From positions 1 to 50,059 of the forward strand of contig JABGPJ010000113.1 of NCBI GenBank assembly GCA_018645005.1: a DNA stretch of 50,059 nucleotides, given 5' to 3'. Under the pieces are notes generated by a model, which did not search any database, had not been told where the DNA came from, and saw only the letters and a list, made by a program, of their open reading frames with translations. Origin of the DNA: Deltaproteobacteria bacterium (lineage in GTDB: Bacteria > SAR324 > XYD2-FULL-50-16). Of this stretch, positions 25,831 to 34,882 are shown piece by piece. Within the stretch, counting starts at the first letter, position 1; every line of letters starts with the position of its first letter. The translations under genes were made by a program, and so were the position numbers.

Positions 25831-26194
25831 CGAGTTGATCTGTTTGTTTTATTGAAAGAGCCTGGCACGGGTACAGCTGTGGCCCGGACTGACTTTTATC
25901 TCCACGGCAAAAAATTGGTTTAAAGTCGGGCAAAGTACAAATCAAAAAAGAGTAAGGGGGGCTCTCCAGTAGTGTTTATTCGTTATCTCTTAGTTTTGAC
26001 AATGATGTCAATATCTAACAGCTTTGCAACATTTTCCAAGTACTTGTCAAAGTCCAGTCAATAAACTGTTGCCAGAGAATAAAGGAGCGGTTGAATTTGA
26101 CGACTAAATAGCTTAAGTTGGAAGCAGTTGGTCGTCGCCAAACAAAAACTGAGACTGGAGCCGTTTAATCCCCACCTTTTTGAAAGGAATCCTT
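25831..26194. other. Gene-free divergent region
   Basis: This 364-bp stretch separates the hydrolase/MFS pair (minus strand) from the M20 peptidase (plus strand), so it should contain promoters in both directions. The only structure noticed is a short palindrome TTGACA-N4-TGTCAA at 25996-26011, which could be an operator. No convincing gene was found. Confidence 0.4.
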
Positions 26195-27496
26195 ATGCAC
26201 GAAGCTGTTGAACTGTTGTCGAAATACCTGAAAATAAACACAACTAACCCGCCCGGTAATGAAATTGAAGGCGTCCGGTTTTTTGCTGATATTTTTGATG
26301 CAGAGAATATCGACTACAAAATATTTGAAGCCGATACGGGCCGCGCTTCCATCAGTGCGCGCCTTAAGGGAACCGGAAAAGAAAAGCCGCTCTTCCTCTT
26401 GAATCATATCGATGTGGTTCTGGCCGAAAAAGAGCAGTGGAGTTTTGATCCCTTTGGTGGAGAGATCAGAGACGGTTTTATTCACGGCCGTGGGGCCATC
26501 GACATGAAAGGCCAGGGAATTATGGAGTTGATGGCTTTTCTGGAGGTAAGCCGTTCAAAACAGACCCCCTCCAGAGATATTGTCTTTCTGGCCGTAGCCG
26601 ACGAAGAGGCCAGTGGTATTAAAGGGGTGCAATACCTGTTCGATAACCATCCTGATGAACTTGATGCCGGGCTGGTTCTGAACGAGGGAGGTCACGGCAT
26701 CATTGACATGCTTCCAGACCGACCGGTGATGCTGATTTCGACGGCCGAAAAAGCCAGTAATTGGCTGCATGTTTCCTGCCAGGGACCTCCAGGTCATGGA
26801 AGTGTTCCCCACGGCCAGAATGCCCTTGAACGCTTAGTTCGTGGACTCAACCGTTTGCAGAAGACGACTCCCCCCATTATTTTAACGGATGTCACGGCTG
26901 AGTTCTTCAAAAAACTGGCAGGTTATTGGGATTTTCTTCAGCCCTATGGGAGTGATAATAAAAATGAAACCCTGGTTAAATGTCTGACTGAAAGCGGATT
27001 GGTCTCAACACCCCAAATATCTGCTATGTTGCGCAATACCATCAGCACCAATGTTATCCGGTCCGGATCGAAAACCAACGTCATTCCCAGTACTGCTGAA
27101 GCTAAACTGGATATCCGCCTGCTTCCCGGGCAGGATTCAGATGAGTTTCTCACCGAGATTAAGGCGCAGTTGGCAGATGATGAAATCAAAATAGAATTCA
27201 TTACGAAAGATGAATCATTTGGTTCTCCGATTGATACAAAGGACTATCGGACAATCGAAAACGTTCTCGGACAACATTTTCCAGGTGCGATCACTGCGCC
27301 GTGGTTGATGCTTGGCGCATCCGACTCACGTTTTTTCAGAGAAAGGGGGGTCAACGCCTATGGGGTGTTTCCTGCGATGTTCAGCAAGGAAGATGGTAAA
27401 ATGATTCACGGTATCGATGAGAAGATTTCCGAGAAGAATTTGATCACCGGGTCAGCGGTTTATATTGATATTGTCAAAGCTCTCTGTGAACTGTGA
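26195..27496 (+). CDS. M20-family metallopeptidase
   Basis: This 433-residue enzyme belongs to the M20 (ArgE/DapE/CPG2) amidohydrolase family. Metal and catalytic residues are visible: LLNHIDVV (His and Asp), GRGAIDMKGQG (bridging Asp), ADEEASG (catalytic Glu pair), LNEGG and, near the end, MIHGIDEK (last His). The dimerisation lid domain contains NVIRSGSKTNVIPS. It would cleave an N-acyl or peptide bond of a small substrate. ATG 26195 follows GAAAGGAATCCTT; an upstream TTG at 26180 was rejected. It is convergent with the glutamine-synthetase-like gene, 35 bp apart across a hairpin. Confidence 0.9.
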   Translation: MHEAVELLSKYLKINTTNPPGNEIEGVRFFADIFDAENIDYKIFEADTGRASISARLKGTGKEKPLFLLNHIDVVLAEKEQWSFDPFGGEIRDGFIHGRGAIDMKGQGIMELMAFLEVSRSKQTPSRDIVFLAVADEEASGIKGVQYLFDNHPDELDAGLVLNEGGHGIIDMLPDRPVMLISTAEKASNWLHVSCQGPPGHGSVPHGQNALERLVRGLNRLQKTTPPIILTDVTAEFFKKLAGYWDFLQPYGSDNKNETLVKCLTESGLVSTPQISAMLRNTISTNVIRSGSKTNVIPSTAEAKLDIRLLPGQDSDEFLTEIKAQLADDEIKIEFITKDESFGSPIDTKDYRTIENVLGQHFPGAITAPWLMLGASDSRFFRERGVNAYGVFPAMFSKEDGKMIHGIDEKISEKNLITGSAVYIDIVKALCEL

Positions 27497-27521
27497 GAGC
27501 CAGGCTTTCTTCTGGTCTCTC
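27495..27521. terminator. Stem-loop between convergent genes
   Basis: GAGAGCCAG and CTGGTCTCTC pair with one bulged base around a pyrimidine-rich loop. It begins at the peptidase stop and lies just before the end of the opposite gene, so it could act in both directions. Confidence 0.35.
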
Positions 27522-27531
27522 AGGATCGGTT

Positions 27532-28899
27532 CTAAATAATTTCAAAATAGCGGTCCATTTCCCAGTCAGTAATATGTTTGTTAAACTCCCGCTGTTCCCA
27601 GAGACGGGTGGCGCCATAATGATCAACAAAGGCATTACCGAATAGTTGACGCGCCGGATCTGACTGTAGCAGGCGTTCTGCAGCATCGTTCAGTGTTCGA
27701 GGGAGTTGGCGCTCTTTGGGAAATTCCTGGTCATACGCATTCCCGACAATAGGTGCATCAGGTTCGAATTTATTTTCTATGCCCCACAACCCCGAACCCA
27801 GAGCCGCAGCCAGAGCAATGTATGGGTTGATGTCTGCAGCAGTGACACGATATTCAACTCGTTGTGATTCAGCTTCACCCAGGATGGCGCGTAAGGCACA
27901 CGTCCTGTTGTCGATCCCCCAGCTGGCCTCTGTGGGCGCCCAGAATCCTGGAATCAACCGGGTGTAGCTGTTGACAGTGGGTGCCGCCATGGCCAGAAAC
28001 TCAGGCATGAGTGCCTGCTGGCCGCCGATAAAATAACGCATCAGGTCACTGATATTGTTATTCTGTGATTTGTCAAAAAACAGCGGTTTGCCCTTTAAAT
28101 TCTGCAGGGACATGTGAATGTGCCCGCTCTGTCCAGCCCAGTCGGGTGACCACTTGGCCATAAATGTGGCGATCCAGTCACGTTTCTGGGCCAGAATCTT
28201 GGTATAGGTTTTAAAGAGGGCGGCCTTGTCAGCCGCGGCCAGAAGATCGTCATAGTATATGGCCGCCTCCATCACGCCCGGACCGGTTTCGGAATGCAGA
28301 CCTTCCAGAGGAAAATCCATTTTCAGGCTGAGATCCAGCAGTTCCTCGTAAAAGTCAGAATGAACTGAATCTCGTAACAAGGAATACCCGAAAAACCCGG
28401 GTGTGATAGGGACCAGATCTTTGTAGTTTTTTTCCCTGATAGAGGTCGCTGTTTCGTTGAAGACAAAAAATTCGAACTCGCAGGACCCCACCGGTTTGAA
28501 GCCCATTTCGAGTGCTTTTTCAATCACCCTTTTCAGTAGTCCGCGGGGGCAGATAGATTCGGCCTGGCCGGCAAACTCTCCCAGAAACAGCAGCGTATTA
28601 CCCTCCAGAGGCAGTTCCCGGCAACTTTCGGGGATCAGCCGTACGGGTACGTCTGGATAACCGGTGTGCCACCCGGTGATAGAAACATTGTCATATAATT
28701 GGTCGTTTGAGTCCCAGCCAATGACGACGTCGCAAAAACCGAAGTCTTTCTCCAAGGCTGAAAGAAATTTGGCTCGCTTCATATATTTTCCACGAAAAAT
28801 TCCGTCGATGTCAAAAACGCCGACTTTGACGTACTCCAGCCCCCGGTCTTCAACAATTTGTTTTGCTTTTTTGACTGTTGTCACATTTCGTGGTTCCAT
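27532..28899 (-). CDS. Glutamine synthetase family protein (PuuA-like)
   Basis: This 455-residue protein has the glutamine synthetase fold. The N-terminal beta-grasp region includes VGVFDIDGIFRGKYM. The catalytic part has CEFEFFVF, SETGPGVMEAAIYY, GQSGHIHMSLQN, NSYTRLIPGFWAPTEASWGIDNRT and ESQRVEYRVTAADINPY. The SWGIDNRTCALR segment resembles gamma-glutamylamide ligases such as PuuA more than GlnA. It may therefore join glutamate to an amine; the acceptor is unknown. ATG 28899 follows AAGGAGAGATGT. The convergent M20 peptidase could remove such gamma-glutamyl or acyl groups, which is inference. It lacks the adenylylation-site region typical of GlnA. Confidence 0.88.
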   Translation of the reverse strand: MEPRNVTTVKKAKQIVEDRGLEYVKVGVFDIDGIFRGKYMKRAKFLSALEKDFGFCDVVIGWDSNDQLYDNVSITGWHTGYPDVPVRLIPESCRELPLEGNTLLFLGEFAGQAESICPRGLLKRVIEKALEMGFKPVGSCEFEFFVFNETATSIREKNYKDLVPITPGFFGYSLLRDSVHSDFYEELLDLSLKMDFPLEGLHSETGPGVMEAAIYYDDLLAAADKAALFKTYTKILAQKRDWIATFMAKWSPDWAGQSGHIHMSLQNLKGKPLFFDKSQNNNISDLMRYFIGGQQALMPEFLAMAAPTVNSYTRLIPGFWAPTEASWGIDNRTCALRAILGEAESQRVEYRVTAADINPYIALAAALGSGLWGIENKFEPDAPIVGNAYDQEFPKERQLPRTLNDAAERLLQSDPARQLFGNAFVDHYGATRLWEQREFNKHITDWEMDRYFEII

Positions 28900-28994
28900 A
28901 CATCTCTCCTTCGCTATCAATTTCGGGTTCTAAGCGCGCTTGTGTAATGTTCTGAGTAACCCATGCGGCTATTTATGTCAATACGGGGCTTTGA

Positions 28995-29013
28995 GGGTCG
29001 GGGCTCATTTTTA
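28995..29013 (+). repeat. Family A terminal remnant
   Basis: AGGGTCGGGGCTCATTTTT resembles the GTCGG-end of family A with a 2-base insertion. It lies 42 bp upstream of a complete copy in the same orientation. Confidence 0.35.
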
Positions 29014-29054
29014 TCGTGGATCAAGCTCTTTAAACAGTCTTATTATGATTGCTT

Positions 29055-29155
29055 AGGGTCGGCTCACAAATTACTTCACATTCTGTTCGCAAAATGTCCG
29101 GTGTTTTGGGGGCTTTTGCAAATAGATTATGTGGAGTTATTTATGAACGGTCCCT
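29055..29155 (+). repeat. Family A 101-bp inverted-repeat element, copy A3
   Basis: It runs from AGGGTCGGCTC to GAACGGTCCCT and is nearly identical to 3303-3403, with a GTCCGG tip. The gap 28900-29361 around it contains no gene; a 148-codon frame across this region is mostly repeat sequence. Confidence 0.85.
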
Positions 29156-29361
29156 TACATTCGATGCCTGGTGATATTTATTTGAGGTTTTTGTCCTGCA
29201 GGCCGGATCAGGGTGCAGGTTACGAGTTTGTCGGCAGCAGGTGGGCTCAGTGTACTGCAGAATTCCAATTGTGCTTCATCGCCGTCAGAATTATGACGTT
29301 GTCAGTTGCTACATTGTGGTTTTGTGATTCAGAAAGATATTTAGGCCCCTTAATCCGTCTT

Positions 29362-30171
29362 TTATTCTGCCATATCCAGCTCAAAGTCGATCAGCTTTTT
29401 TTTAGCTAGTTTCAACCCCTTGATGCGCTCTTCAGGTTTATCAGTCAGTAGTTTTCGATAGTACTTGGATTCCAGTTCGTTTTTCGCCCGAAAGTATCGC
29501 CAACAGATTTTCAGAACTCCCTGTAGTCTTCTTTCTAAGATTGTTGGTGATGAGATGGCTGAGAAAATATCTTCCTGCAGTTGTTGAATTTCCGGGCTGA
29601 GATATTTGGTGATTTTTCTTCTGACAGTCTTGCTTAATTCAGAAATATCATCCTTTTGCAGGAAAAAATCAGATATCTGTATAAATTCAACCGCTTTTTC
29701 AATTTTTAGCCAATTATTCAGATTATCTTGACTTATTATCTCAGAAAAACCGGTGCTGAAAACGTCCAGGAGGTTTGGAAAAGGAAGGGGCTGAATTGAC
29801 TGTGCACTAAAATTCTTCGGTTTTTCTGACAGGGAATTGAAATATTCAGCAGCAATGGCGGGAGAAAAAAAGACCCAGATTGTGAAAGACTGTGCCACCA
29901 ATCCTTGCTGTTTCTCATCTAAAAAATAGAAGAGCTTGACTTCCTGCTTCAGAAAACGCTCTATCTCTTCCCAGGATTCCTTCAAATAGTGATGATTCAG
30001 AAACTTTCCCGCTTGTTTTTCATTCAGAATAATCTGCCATTCGGCGTCGGAAAGATCTTTTTTTTGATGCTGAGAAAGCGCAGTAACCAGGGATCCGACG
30101 TGCCTGGTCAGGTGTGGCAGAAAGAAACTAACCAGATCTTCTTTTGCTGGTACCTTATCACTTTGAGACAT
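29362..30171 (-). CDS. Unknown helical protein
   Basis: I do not recognise this 269-residue protein. It has no signal peptide or transmembrane helix, is rich in Leu, Lys, Glu and Phe, and seems to be helical throughout. Segments such as QSFTIWVFFSPAIAAEYF and LQGVLKICWRYFRAKNELESKYYRKLL are the most distinctive. It is lower in GC than its metabolic neighbours. No strong ribosome site precedes the ATG at 30171. It stands alone between family A repeats on both sides, which suggests an accessory gene. Confidence 0.6.
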   Translation of the reverse strand: MSQSDKVPAKEDLVSFFLPHLTRHVGSLVTALSQHQKKDLSDAEWQIILNEKQAGKFLNHHYLKESWEEIERFLKQEVKLFYFLDEKQQGLVAQSFTIWVFFSPAIAAEYFNSLSEKPKNFSAQSIQPLPFPNLLDVFSTGFSEIISQDNLNNWLKIEKAVEFIQISDFFLQKDDISELSKTVRRKITKYLSPEIQQLQEDIFSAISSPTILERRLQGVLKICWRYFRAKNELESKYYRKLLTDKPEERIKGLKLAKKKLIDFELDMAE

Positions 30172-30377
30172 GCGCTGATATCGCTAAGTGGTTGATAAAA
30201 ACGGAATTGTGAAGGGAAAAGCCTTATATTTATGACCTCATATTAATGCCTCACAATCCGGGTTGGCAAGGGAAAAGATGCAGTAGGACGACCCTGACGG
30301 AAAACATCCGCTTAAAGAGTCATTGAGAATATTTTTCCCGATGGACATTGTCTATCGAACTTGATATAATCCTACTA

Positions 30378-30516
30378 AGGGATCGTTAAAAAATAACTTC
30401 ACATAATCTGTTTGCAAAAGTCCCAAAAGCACTGGACATTTTGCAGACAGAATGTGACAGCAACGTGTTTCCTTTTCACCAATGGGAAACACTTGACTAA
30501 TTTTTGAGCCGACCCT
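30378..30516 (-). repeat. Family A element with inserted hairpin, copy A4 (139 bp)
   Basis: It runs from AGGGATCG to GAGCCGACCCT and matches 10493-10593, except that 38 extra bases interrupt one arm near 30456-30493. The insert is itself a palindrome: GTGTTTCC (30465-30472) pairs with GGAAACAC (30485-30492). The region 30172-30596 around it has no gene. Confidence 0.8.
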
Positions 30517-30596
30517 AAGCAATGATGGGAAATTGCCTGTCTGGAATAAACGGGTAAGCTTTTCTGGGAATCTAAAACCCCAATCCAAGGAGAAAT

Positions 30597-30884
30597 ATGT
30601 CTGTTAAAGTTCTGATATCCAGAACCGTATCCAAGGATCAGATAGCAGCAATAAAGCCTTTTCAGGCAGAACTTCATGCATTAGCCTGGCGCAGCCAGGG
30701 ATATATTTCAGGAGAGGCGCTGATCAACATGGACAATCCGGAGGAACGAATCGTTATCAGCTCGTGGCAGTCAGTGGAAAACTGGGAAAACTTTCGGGAT
30801 CTTGAAGAGTGCAAACAGCTGCACTATAAAATCGATCAGATTCTGGGCAAGGAGTCCAGATACACGGTCTATGGGAACATCTAG
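30597..30884 (+). CDS. ABM-domain monooxygenase-like protein
   Basis: This 95-residue protein is a single antibiotic-biosynthesis-monooxygenase (ABM) domain of the dimeric ferredoxin-like fold. Typical features are the KVLISRTVSKDQIAAI first strand, the YISGEALINMDNPEERIVISSWQSVENWENF core and a C-terminal strand. Such proteins act as cofactor-free oxygenases, heme-degrading enzymes or stress factors, and the specific role cannot be told. The start follows CCAAGGAGAAAT, a strong site. It is convergent with the receiver-phosphatase gene, 32 bp apart. Confidence 0.85.
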   Translation: MSVKVLISRTVSKDQIAAIKPFQAELHALAWRSQGYISGEALINMDNPEERIVISSWQSVENWENFRDLEECKQLHYKIDQILGKESRYTVYGNI

Positions 30885-30916
30885 ACAGAAAAAGTCAATG
30901 CTTAGATCCCTTCCAC

Positions 30917-32263
30917 CTAATCAAGGCTGAAACCCACGACGGTGAAATCGTCACGGGTTTCACATCCTCCCTTAAAATTGTAAAACGCCTCCAGCAGCCG
31001 GGCTTTCTGTTTCTCGAAAGGGGCCTGGCTGTTTTTTTGCAGAAGTTCAACCAGTCGTCTCTGTCCAAAGCTTACCGGTTTTTGCTCCCCAATTTGATCA
31101 ACGTATCCGTCGCTGTGCATATAGAAACGCATGCCGGACTTTAGTTCGATAGTGTGTTCCCTGAAGGAGTGGGCCAGATTGGAATTTCGGTATCCAATGC
31201 TGACCCGGTCTCCTTTGATAATATTGGCCTGGCCGTTATGGATTGAAATCAGGGGCATCCTGGATCCGGCAAAGGAGACGGTTTTCTTTTTGAAATCAAC
31301 TAAACAGAGTGCGGCTTCCAAGCCATCGTCGGAGATTGCGTAAGCTGTGTCCTGCTGCAGAGAGGTTTTGATGAAAAAATTCAGCCGTTTGAGAATTTCT
31401 GCTGGCTTTCGTTGATTTTCGTCCCGGATGATTCGTCTGAGTCCGGATGAAGCGATCATTGTCATCAGTGCCCCGGGGACGCCGTGCCCGGTACAGTCTA
31501 TAAGGCTGATGATGAAACTGTCTTCGAAGAAATCGGCATAATATATATCCCCTCCTACAATATCCCTCGGTTTCCAGATGAAAAAACTATTTGGCAGATG
31601 GGTTTTTACGTCATCAAGGTTCGGTAGCAGAGATCGTTGAATCATTTTTGCGTACTCGAGACTGTCCATCACTTTCTTATTGGCTATTTCGATCTCTGTC
31701 AGCGATCTGTTCAGCGCGGCAGTTCGTTGGGAAACTTTCTGCTCCAGAGTGATATTATACTCTTCCAGTTTTTTATTGGCGGTCGAGAGTTCTTCGGTCC
31801 GCTGTCGGACTGTTTCTTCCAGATGATGTTTGTAATTGGTCTCAATTTTTCGAAGATTAACGATTTTGAGAGACTTTATCAAAACAGAAAGAAACTGCTC
31901 CAAATCCAGGGGTTTAAGGATAAAGCTCCCGACACCCATAGTGATCAGTTTCAAAAGATAATCTGTCTCATCGTGGGCTGAAGTAATAATGACGATCTGG
32001 TCGCTGTTAAGTTCCTTGATTTGACGCACCATTTCGATACCACCCATCACTGGCATACGCAGGTCGCTGATGACAATATCGTACTCTTCCTGTTTGTACT
32101 TATCCAAGCCTTCCTGCCCATGGTTTGCGCTGTCGATGGTAGGAAAGAAACTGGATAGTAATCTTAGTGTGTTTTCCCGTAACGATTCGTCATCTTCGAC
32201 ATACAGCAAACGAATATCCGGATGTTTCTCAGCAAGGTCTTTCAACGTTTTTGCATTTGACAT
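30917..32263 (-). CDS. Receiver-PP2C (SpoIIE/SiaA-type) protein phosphatase
   Basis: This 448-residue protein has a receiver (IRLLYVEDDESLRENTLRLL; Asp in IVISDLRMPVMGG; FILKPL), a long coiled coil (about 145-200), and a SpoIIE-type PP2C domain. The phosphatase acids are in WKPRDIVGGDIYYAD, IDCTGHGVPGALM, YMHSDGYVDQ and TRDDFTVVGFS. In Pseudomonas the SiaA phosphatase dephosphorylates SiaC; here the same kind of enzyme is under receiver control rather than fused to a membrane sensor. A SiaC-like protein and two SiaB-like kinases lie upstream on this strand. The start follows GGAAATGATCCC, 14 bp after the preceding receiver gene. Confidence 0.9.
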   Translation of the reverse strand: MSNAKTLKDLAEKHPDIRLLYVEDDESLRENTLRLLSSFFPTIDSANHGQEGLDKYKQEEYDIVISDLRMPVMGGIEMVRQIKELNSDQIVIITSAHDETDYLLKLITMGVGSFILKPLDLEQFLSVLIKSLKIVNLRKIETNYKHHLEETVRQRTEELSTANKKLEEYNITLEQKVSQRTAALNRSLTEIEIANKKVMDSLEYAKMIQRSLLPNLDDVKTHLPNSFFIWKPRDIVGGDIYYADFFEDSFIISLIDCTGHGVPGALMTMIASSGLRRIIRDENQRKPAEILKRLNFFIKTSLQQDTAYAISDDGLEAALCLVDFKKKTVSFAGSRMPLISIHNGQANIIKGDRVSIGYRNSNLAHSFREHTIELKSGMRFYMHSDGYVDQIGEQKPVSFGQRRLVELLQKNSQAPFEKQKARLLEAFYNFKGGCETRDDFTVVGFSLD

Positions 32264-32277
32264 GGGATCATTTCCGG

Positions 32278-32715
32278 TTAAGCGGGATTTGGCGTATGTT
32301 TCGTTTCAGCTCTCTTCCTGACCATCAGGCATGAATCGTATAGAATATTGATAAACTGGTTAATCTCCAGCGGTTTGAAGATGAAGAAATCCACGCCTGC
32401 GTCGTTGAGTTCGTTGACAATTGCCATCTCATCATGGGCTGAAAGAATGACGATAATCTGCTCGGGATTGAGAGCTTTGATCCTTTTTGTCAGTTCGCTG
32501 CCGCTCATCATCGGCATGATCAGATCGCTGATGACGATATCATATCTTCCAGGCTGGTAATTTTCGAAGGCCTCCTTTCCATTTTCGGCCACGGTAATTT
32601 TTTGAAAAAAGGTAGACAGCAGTCGCAGGGTATCCTCACGCAGGTTCTGGTCATCTTCAACATAAAGCAGACGGATACCCTTTGCGGTTTCAAGCAGTTC
32701 TTTAGCTCCGGCCAT
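32278..32715 (-). CDS. Single-domain response regulator
   Basis: This 145-residue receiver reads IRLLYVEDDQNLREDTLRLL at the start, has its phospho-acceptor Asp in IVISDLIMPMMSG, and ends with FFIFKPL. It is closely similar to the receiver of the adjacent phosphatase (shared LLYVEDD, RLLS, YDIVISDL, LSAHDE/TSAHDE), so the two probably arose by duplication. It may be a phosphate sink or a shuttle. ATG 32715 follows GGGAAAATAAC and is 19 bp after the kinase stop; the frame is open further upstream into the kinase, but that part is not receiver-like. Confidence 0.88.
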   Translation of the reverse strand: MAGAKELLETAKGIRLLYVEDDQNLREDTLRLLSTFFQKITVAENGKEAFENYQPGRYDIVISDLIMPMMSGSELTKRIKALNPEQIIVILSAHDEMAIVNELNDAGVDFFIFKPLEINQFINILYDSCLMVRKRAETKHTPNPA

Positions 32716-32734
32716 GTTATTTTCCCATAGAATG

Positions 32735-34882
32735 TCAACTTTCGAGGGGCAAACGGATCGTAAAAAGAGCGCCGTTGTCAGTGTTTTCAACCTCAAGCGT
32801 CCCCTTGCAATGTTTTTCAATAATCAGCTTCGACATGTATAACCCCAGCCCGGTTCCGGTTTTTTCCCCTTTGGTCGAAAAATAGGGTTCGAAAATCTTA
32901 TCCATAATCTCAAGGGGGATGCCGCCGGCATTATCAGAAATTTCCACGATCTGCGATTCTCCTTCGTTACGTCCGGCGATCTCGATGACCGGGTATTCGA
33001 TCTGGTTTTCCAACAGGACATCCTGACCATTCTTGATAATGTTAAGGAACACCTGGGTTAATTCGTTGGGATATGTATTCAGTGGCGTTTCGAATTGGTA
33101 ATCTGTCTGCAGCTTGATATTTTTGTAACTCAGAGATTTTCCGATGATATTGATGGTCTGTTCGAGAACTGATTCCAGTTGGACGGATTGTTTGTCCTTG
33201 TTGGGTTTGAAAAAATTTCTGAAATCGTTGATGGTTCGAGATAGATACTGGGCATGGTTATTTATGCTGTTCAGCAGCTCTTTGAATTGATTCTTCTCGA
33301 AATTGTCCAGTTCAAGGAAAACCAGCATGTTGCCCGTCACAGTGCTGATGGATGAGAGGGGCTGACGCCATTGGTGGGCAATCATGCTGATCATCTCCCC
33401 CATCTGCGCCTGTCGCGCACTTTGCAGCATAATCTGGTCCTTTTTGCTGCTGGCCTCCACCTCATGTTTCACTTTTATTTCCAGGGTTCGATTCAGCTCC
33501 TCAAGTTCGTATGACTTTTCCTGCAGTTCAAGAGTCCGCTCATCAACCTTTTCGGTCAGGGTGCGGCTGAACTCCTCCAGCTTTTCGTTAGAAATACGAA
33601 GATCGGTTGTCGTTGCCTCCAGAGCTGCACGCATCACTTCATGGGAGTCTGCCAGTTGCTGTAATTCAGTGATATCCGACGTAATCAGTTCGCCGGGTTT
33701 AAGGTCCATGCAGCTGATACGTGTACTCTGTTGGGCCAGTTTTGTCAGAGGGGTTATATAGGTGCGAGCCATTTTTTTGGTCAACAAAAAGGCAACCAGC
33801 AACGCCAGGCAGAACACAATGGGGATAATTAACAGTTGATTGAAGTACTGTTTGAAATATCGAACATTGGCGGTAGGCATGATGTATCCGATCCAGAGAG
33901 CTTTACTCTGGCTGAGATGAAAAGGCTGGACAGTACCTGCAGAGCGCTCTCCTTTACTACCGAAAAACAGTAACTGATCATCGGAATGTCCTATTCTATG
34001 CCTGCGCCTGGGTTTTTCCCAGAATTTAATTGCATCATGCAGCATTGGAATGTCCACCTCCGAGAGGGGGATAATCACCAGATCGTTTGGCGTATCACCT
34101 CTCAATAGCTTTGTTCCGGTCAATCCAATGATTTTTCTGTTTTCTGTCATCACAAAAGCAATCCCACTCTTTTCCCAGCGGGAGTACTTGGCTATGCCGG
34201 GCATATTCTTCAGCGAGATGTCGAACGCCAGTACAACCTGCTTTCCATCCGCTCTCACGACCTGTGTTGAGACAGTGATGACCAGTTGTTTGTTGAGTTC
34301 AGAAATATAGGGGTCAGTCCAGGCAAGCTTATCGTCTGTGTTGTTTTTTGCGCTGCGGAACCACTCGCTCGCCCTCAAATCAGGATTTTTATCCAGGGAT
34401 TTTTCTTCCAGAAGATTCAGATCTGTATCCCAACGAGCTTCTTTCACAGGATTCACCGAGCCAGACGCCGTAATTGAACGACTGATCCAATATTTGTCGG
34501 ATTTAAAAACCAGGTACCCTGTACCATTTGAATCACTCAAACGGGCTGCATTGATCTGGGGATATTCTGTGAAAATCGGTATCAGAACGCTGTTGATTTG
34601 CTCTCTATCGACCTGCTCAATCATATTGAGGCCAGCGAATTTTGAGACAACCACCAGAGAGGTGGAGACCGGGTTAAAGAATTTCTTCAGATCGTTTTCG
34701 AGATCGGAAACCACCTTGTGAATCACATTTGAAAAAATTATTGTAGACTGAATATACATGACCGCCACGAAGGCGATAAAAAAAGCGAGGGCTGTCAGAA
34801 AGATTAAGATGGTGAAATTCTGCAGGATGCTCCAACGGATCGTTTTACACCGCGATTTAAATTTTCGTCTTATCTTTAGCAT
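32735..34882 (-). CDS. Cache-HAMP sensor histidine kinase
   Basis: This 715-residue kinase has one transmembrane helix near residues 18-45, a large periplasmic double-Cache domain (about 50-340; with WFRSAKNN and WTDPYIS typical of the family), a second helix (LLIIPIVFCLALLVAFLLT), a HAMP domain, and a coiled coil. The HisKA segment is MGEMISMIAHQWRQPLSSIS. The ATPase domain has NIIKNGQDVL, DNAGGIP and TKGEKTGTGLGLYM. It is the likely input for the two receivers just downstream. ATG 34882 was chosen; the frame is open to about 35041, but that part encodes a relic of another kinase. No strong ribosome site precedes 34882. Confidence 0.9.
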   Translation of the reverse strand: MLKIRRKFKSRCKTIRWSILQNFTILIFLTALAFFIAFVAVMYIQSTIIFSNVIHKVVSDLENDLKKFFNPVSTSLVVVSKFAGLNMIEQVDREQINSVLIPIFTEYPQINAARLSDSNGTGYLVFKSDKYWISRSITASGSVNPVKEARWDTDLNLLEEKSLDKNPDLRASEWFRSAKNNTDDKLAWTDPYISELNKQLVITVSTQVVRADGKQVVLAFDISLKNMPGIAKYSRWEKSGIAFVMTENRKIIGLTGTKLLRGDTPNDLVIIPLSEVDIPMLHDAIKFWEKPRRRHRIGHSDDQLLFFGSKGERSAGTVQPFHLSQSKALWIGYIMPTANVRYFKQYFNQLLIIPIVFCLALLVAFLLTKKMARTYITPLTKLAQQSTRISCMDLKPGELITSDITELQQLADSHEVMRAALEATTTDLRISNEKLEEFSRTLTEKVDERTLELQEKSYELEELNRTLEIKVKHEVEASSKKDQIMLQSARQAQMGEMISMIAHQWRQPLSSISTVTGNMLVFLELDNFEKNQFKELLNSINNHAQYLSRTINDFRNFFKPNKDKQSVQLESVLEQTINIIGKSLSYKNIKLQTDYQFETPLNTYPNELTQVFLNIIKNGQDVLLENQIEYPVIEIAGRNEGESQIVEISDNAGGIPLEIMDKIFEPYFSTKGEKTGTGLGLYMSKLIIEKHCKGTLEVENTDNGALFTIRLPLES

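Noticed and set aside
25996-26011. TTGACA-N4-TGTCAA palindrome as a promoter or operator
   Set aside because: There is no matching -10 at suitable spacing and no second copy, so it was mentioned but not called.
28963-29409. 148-codon open frame on the plus strand
   Set aside because: Much of it is family A repeat, and its end overlaps the gene on the other strand; no plausible protein.
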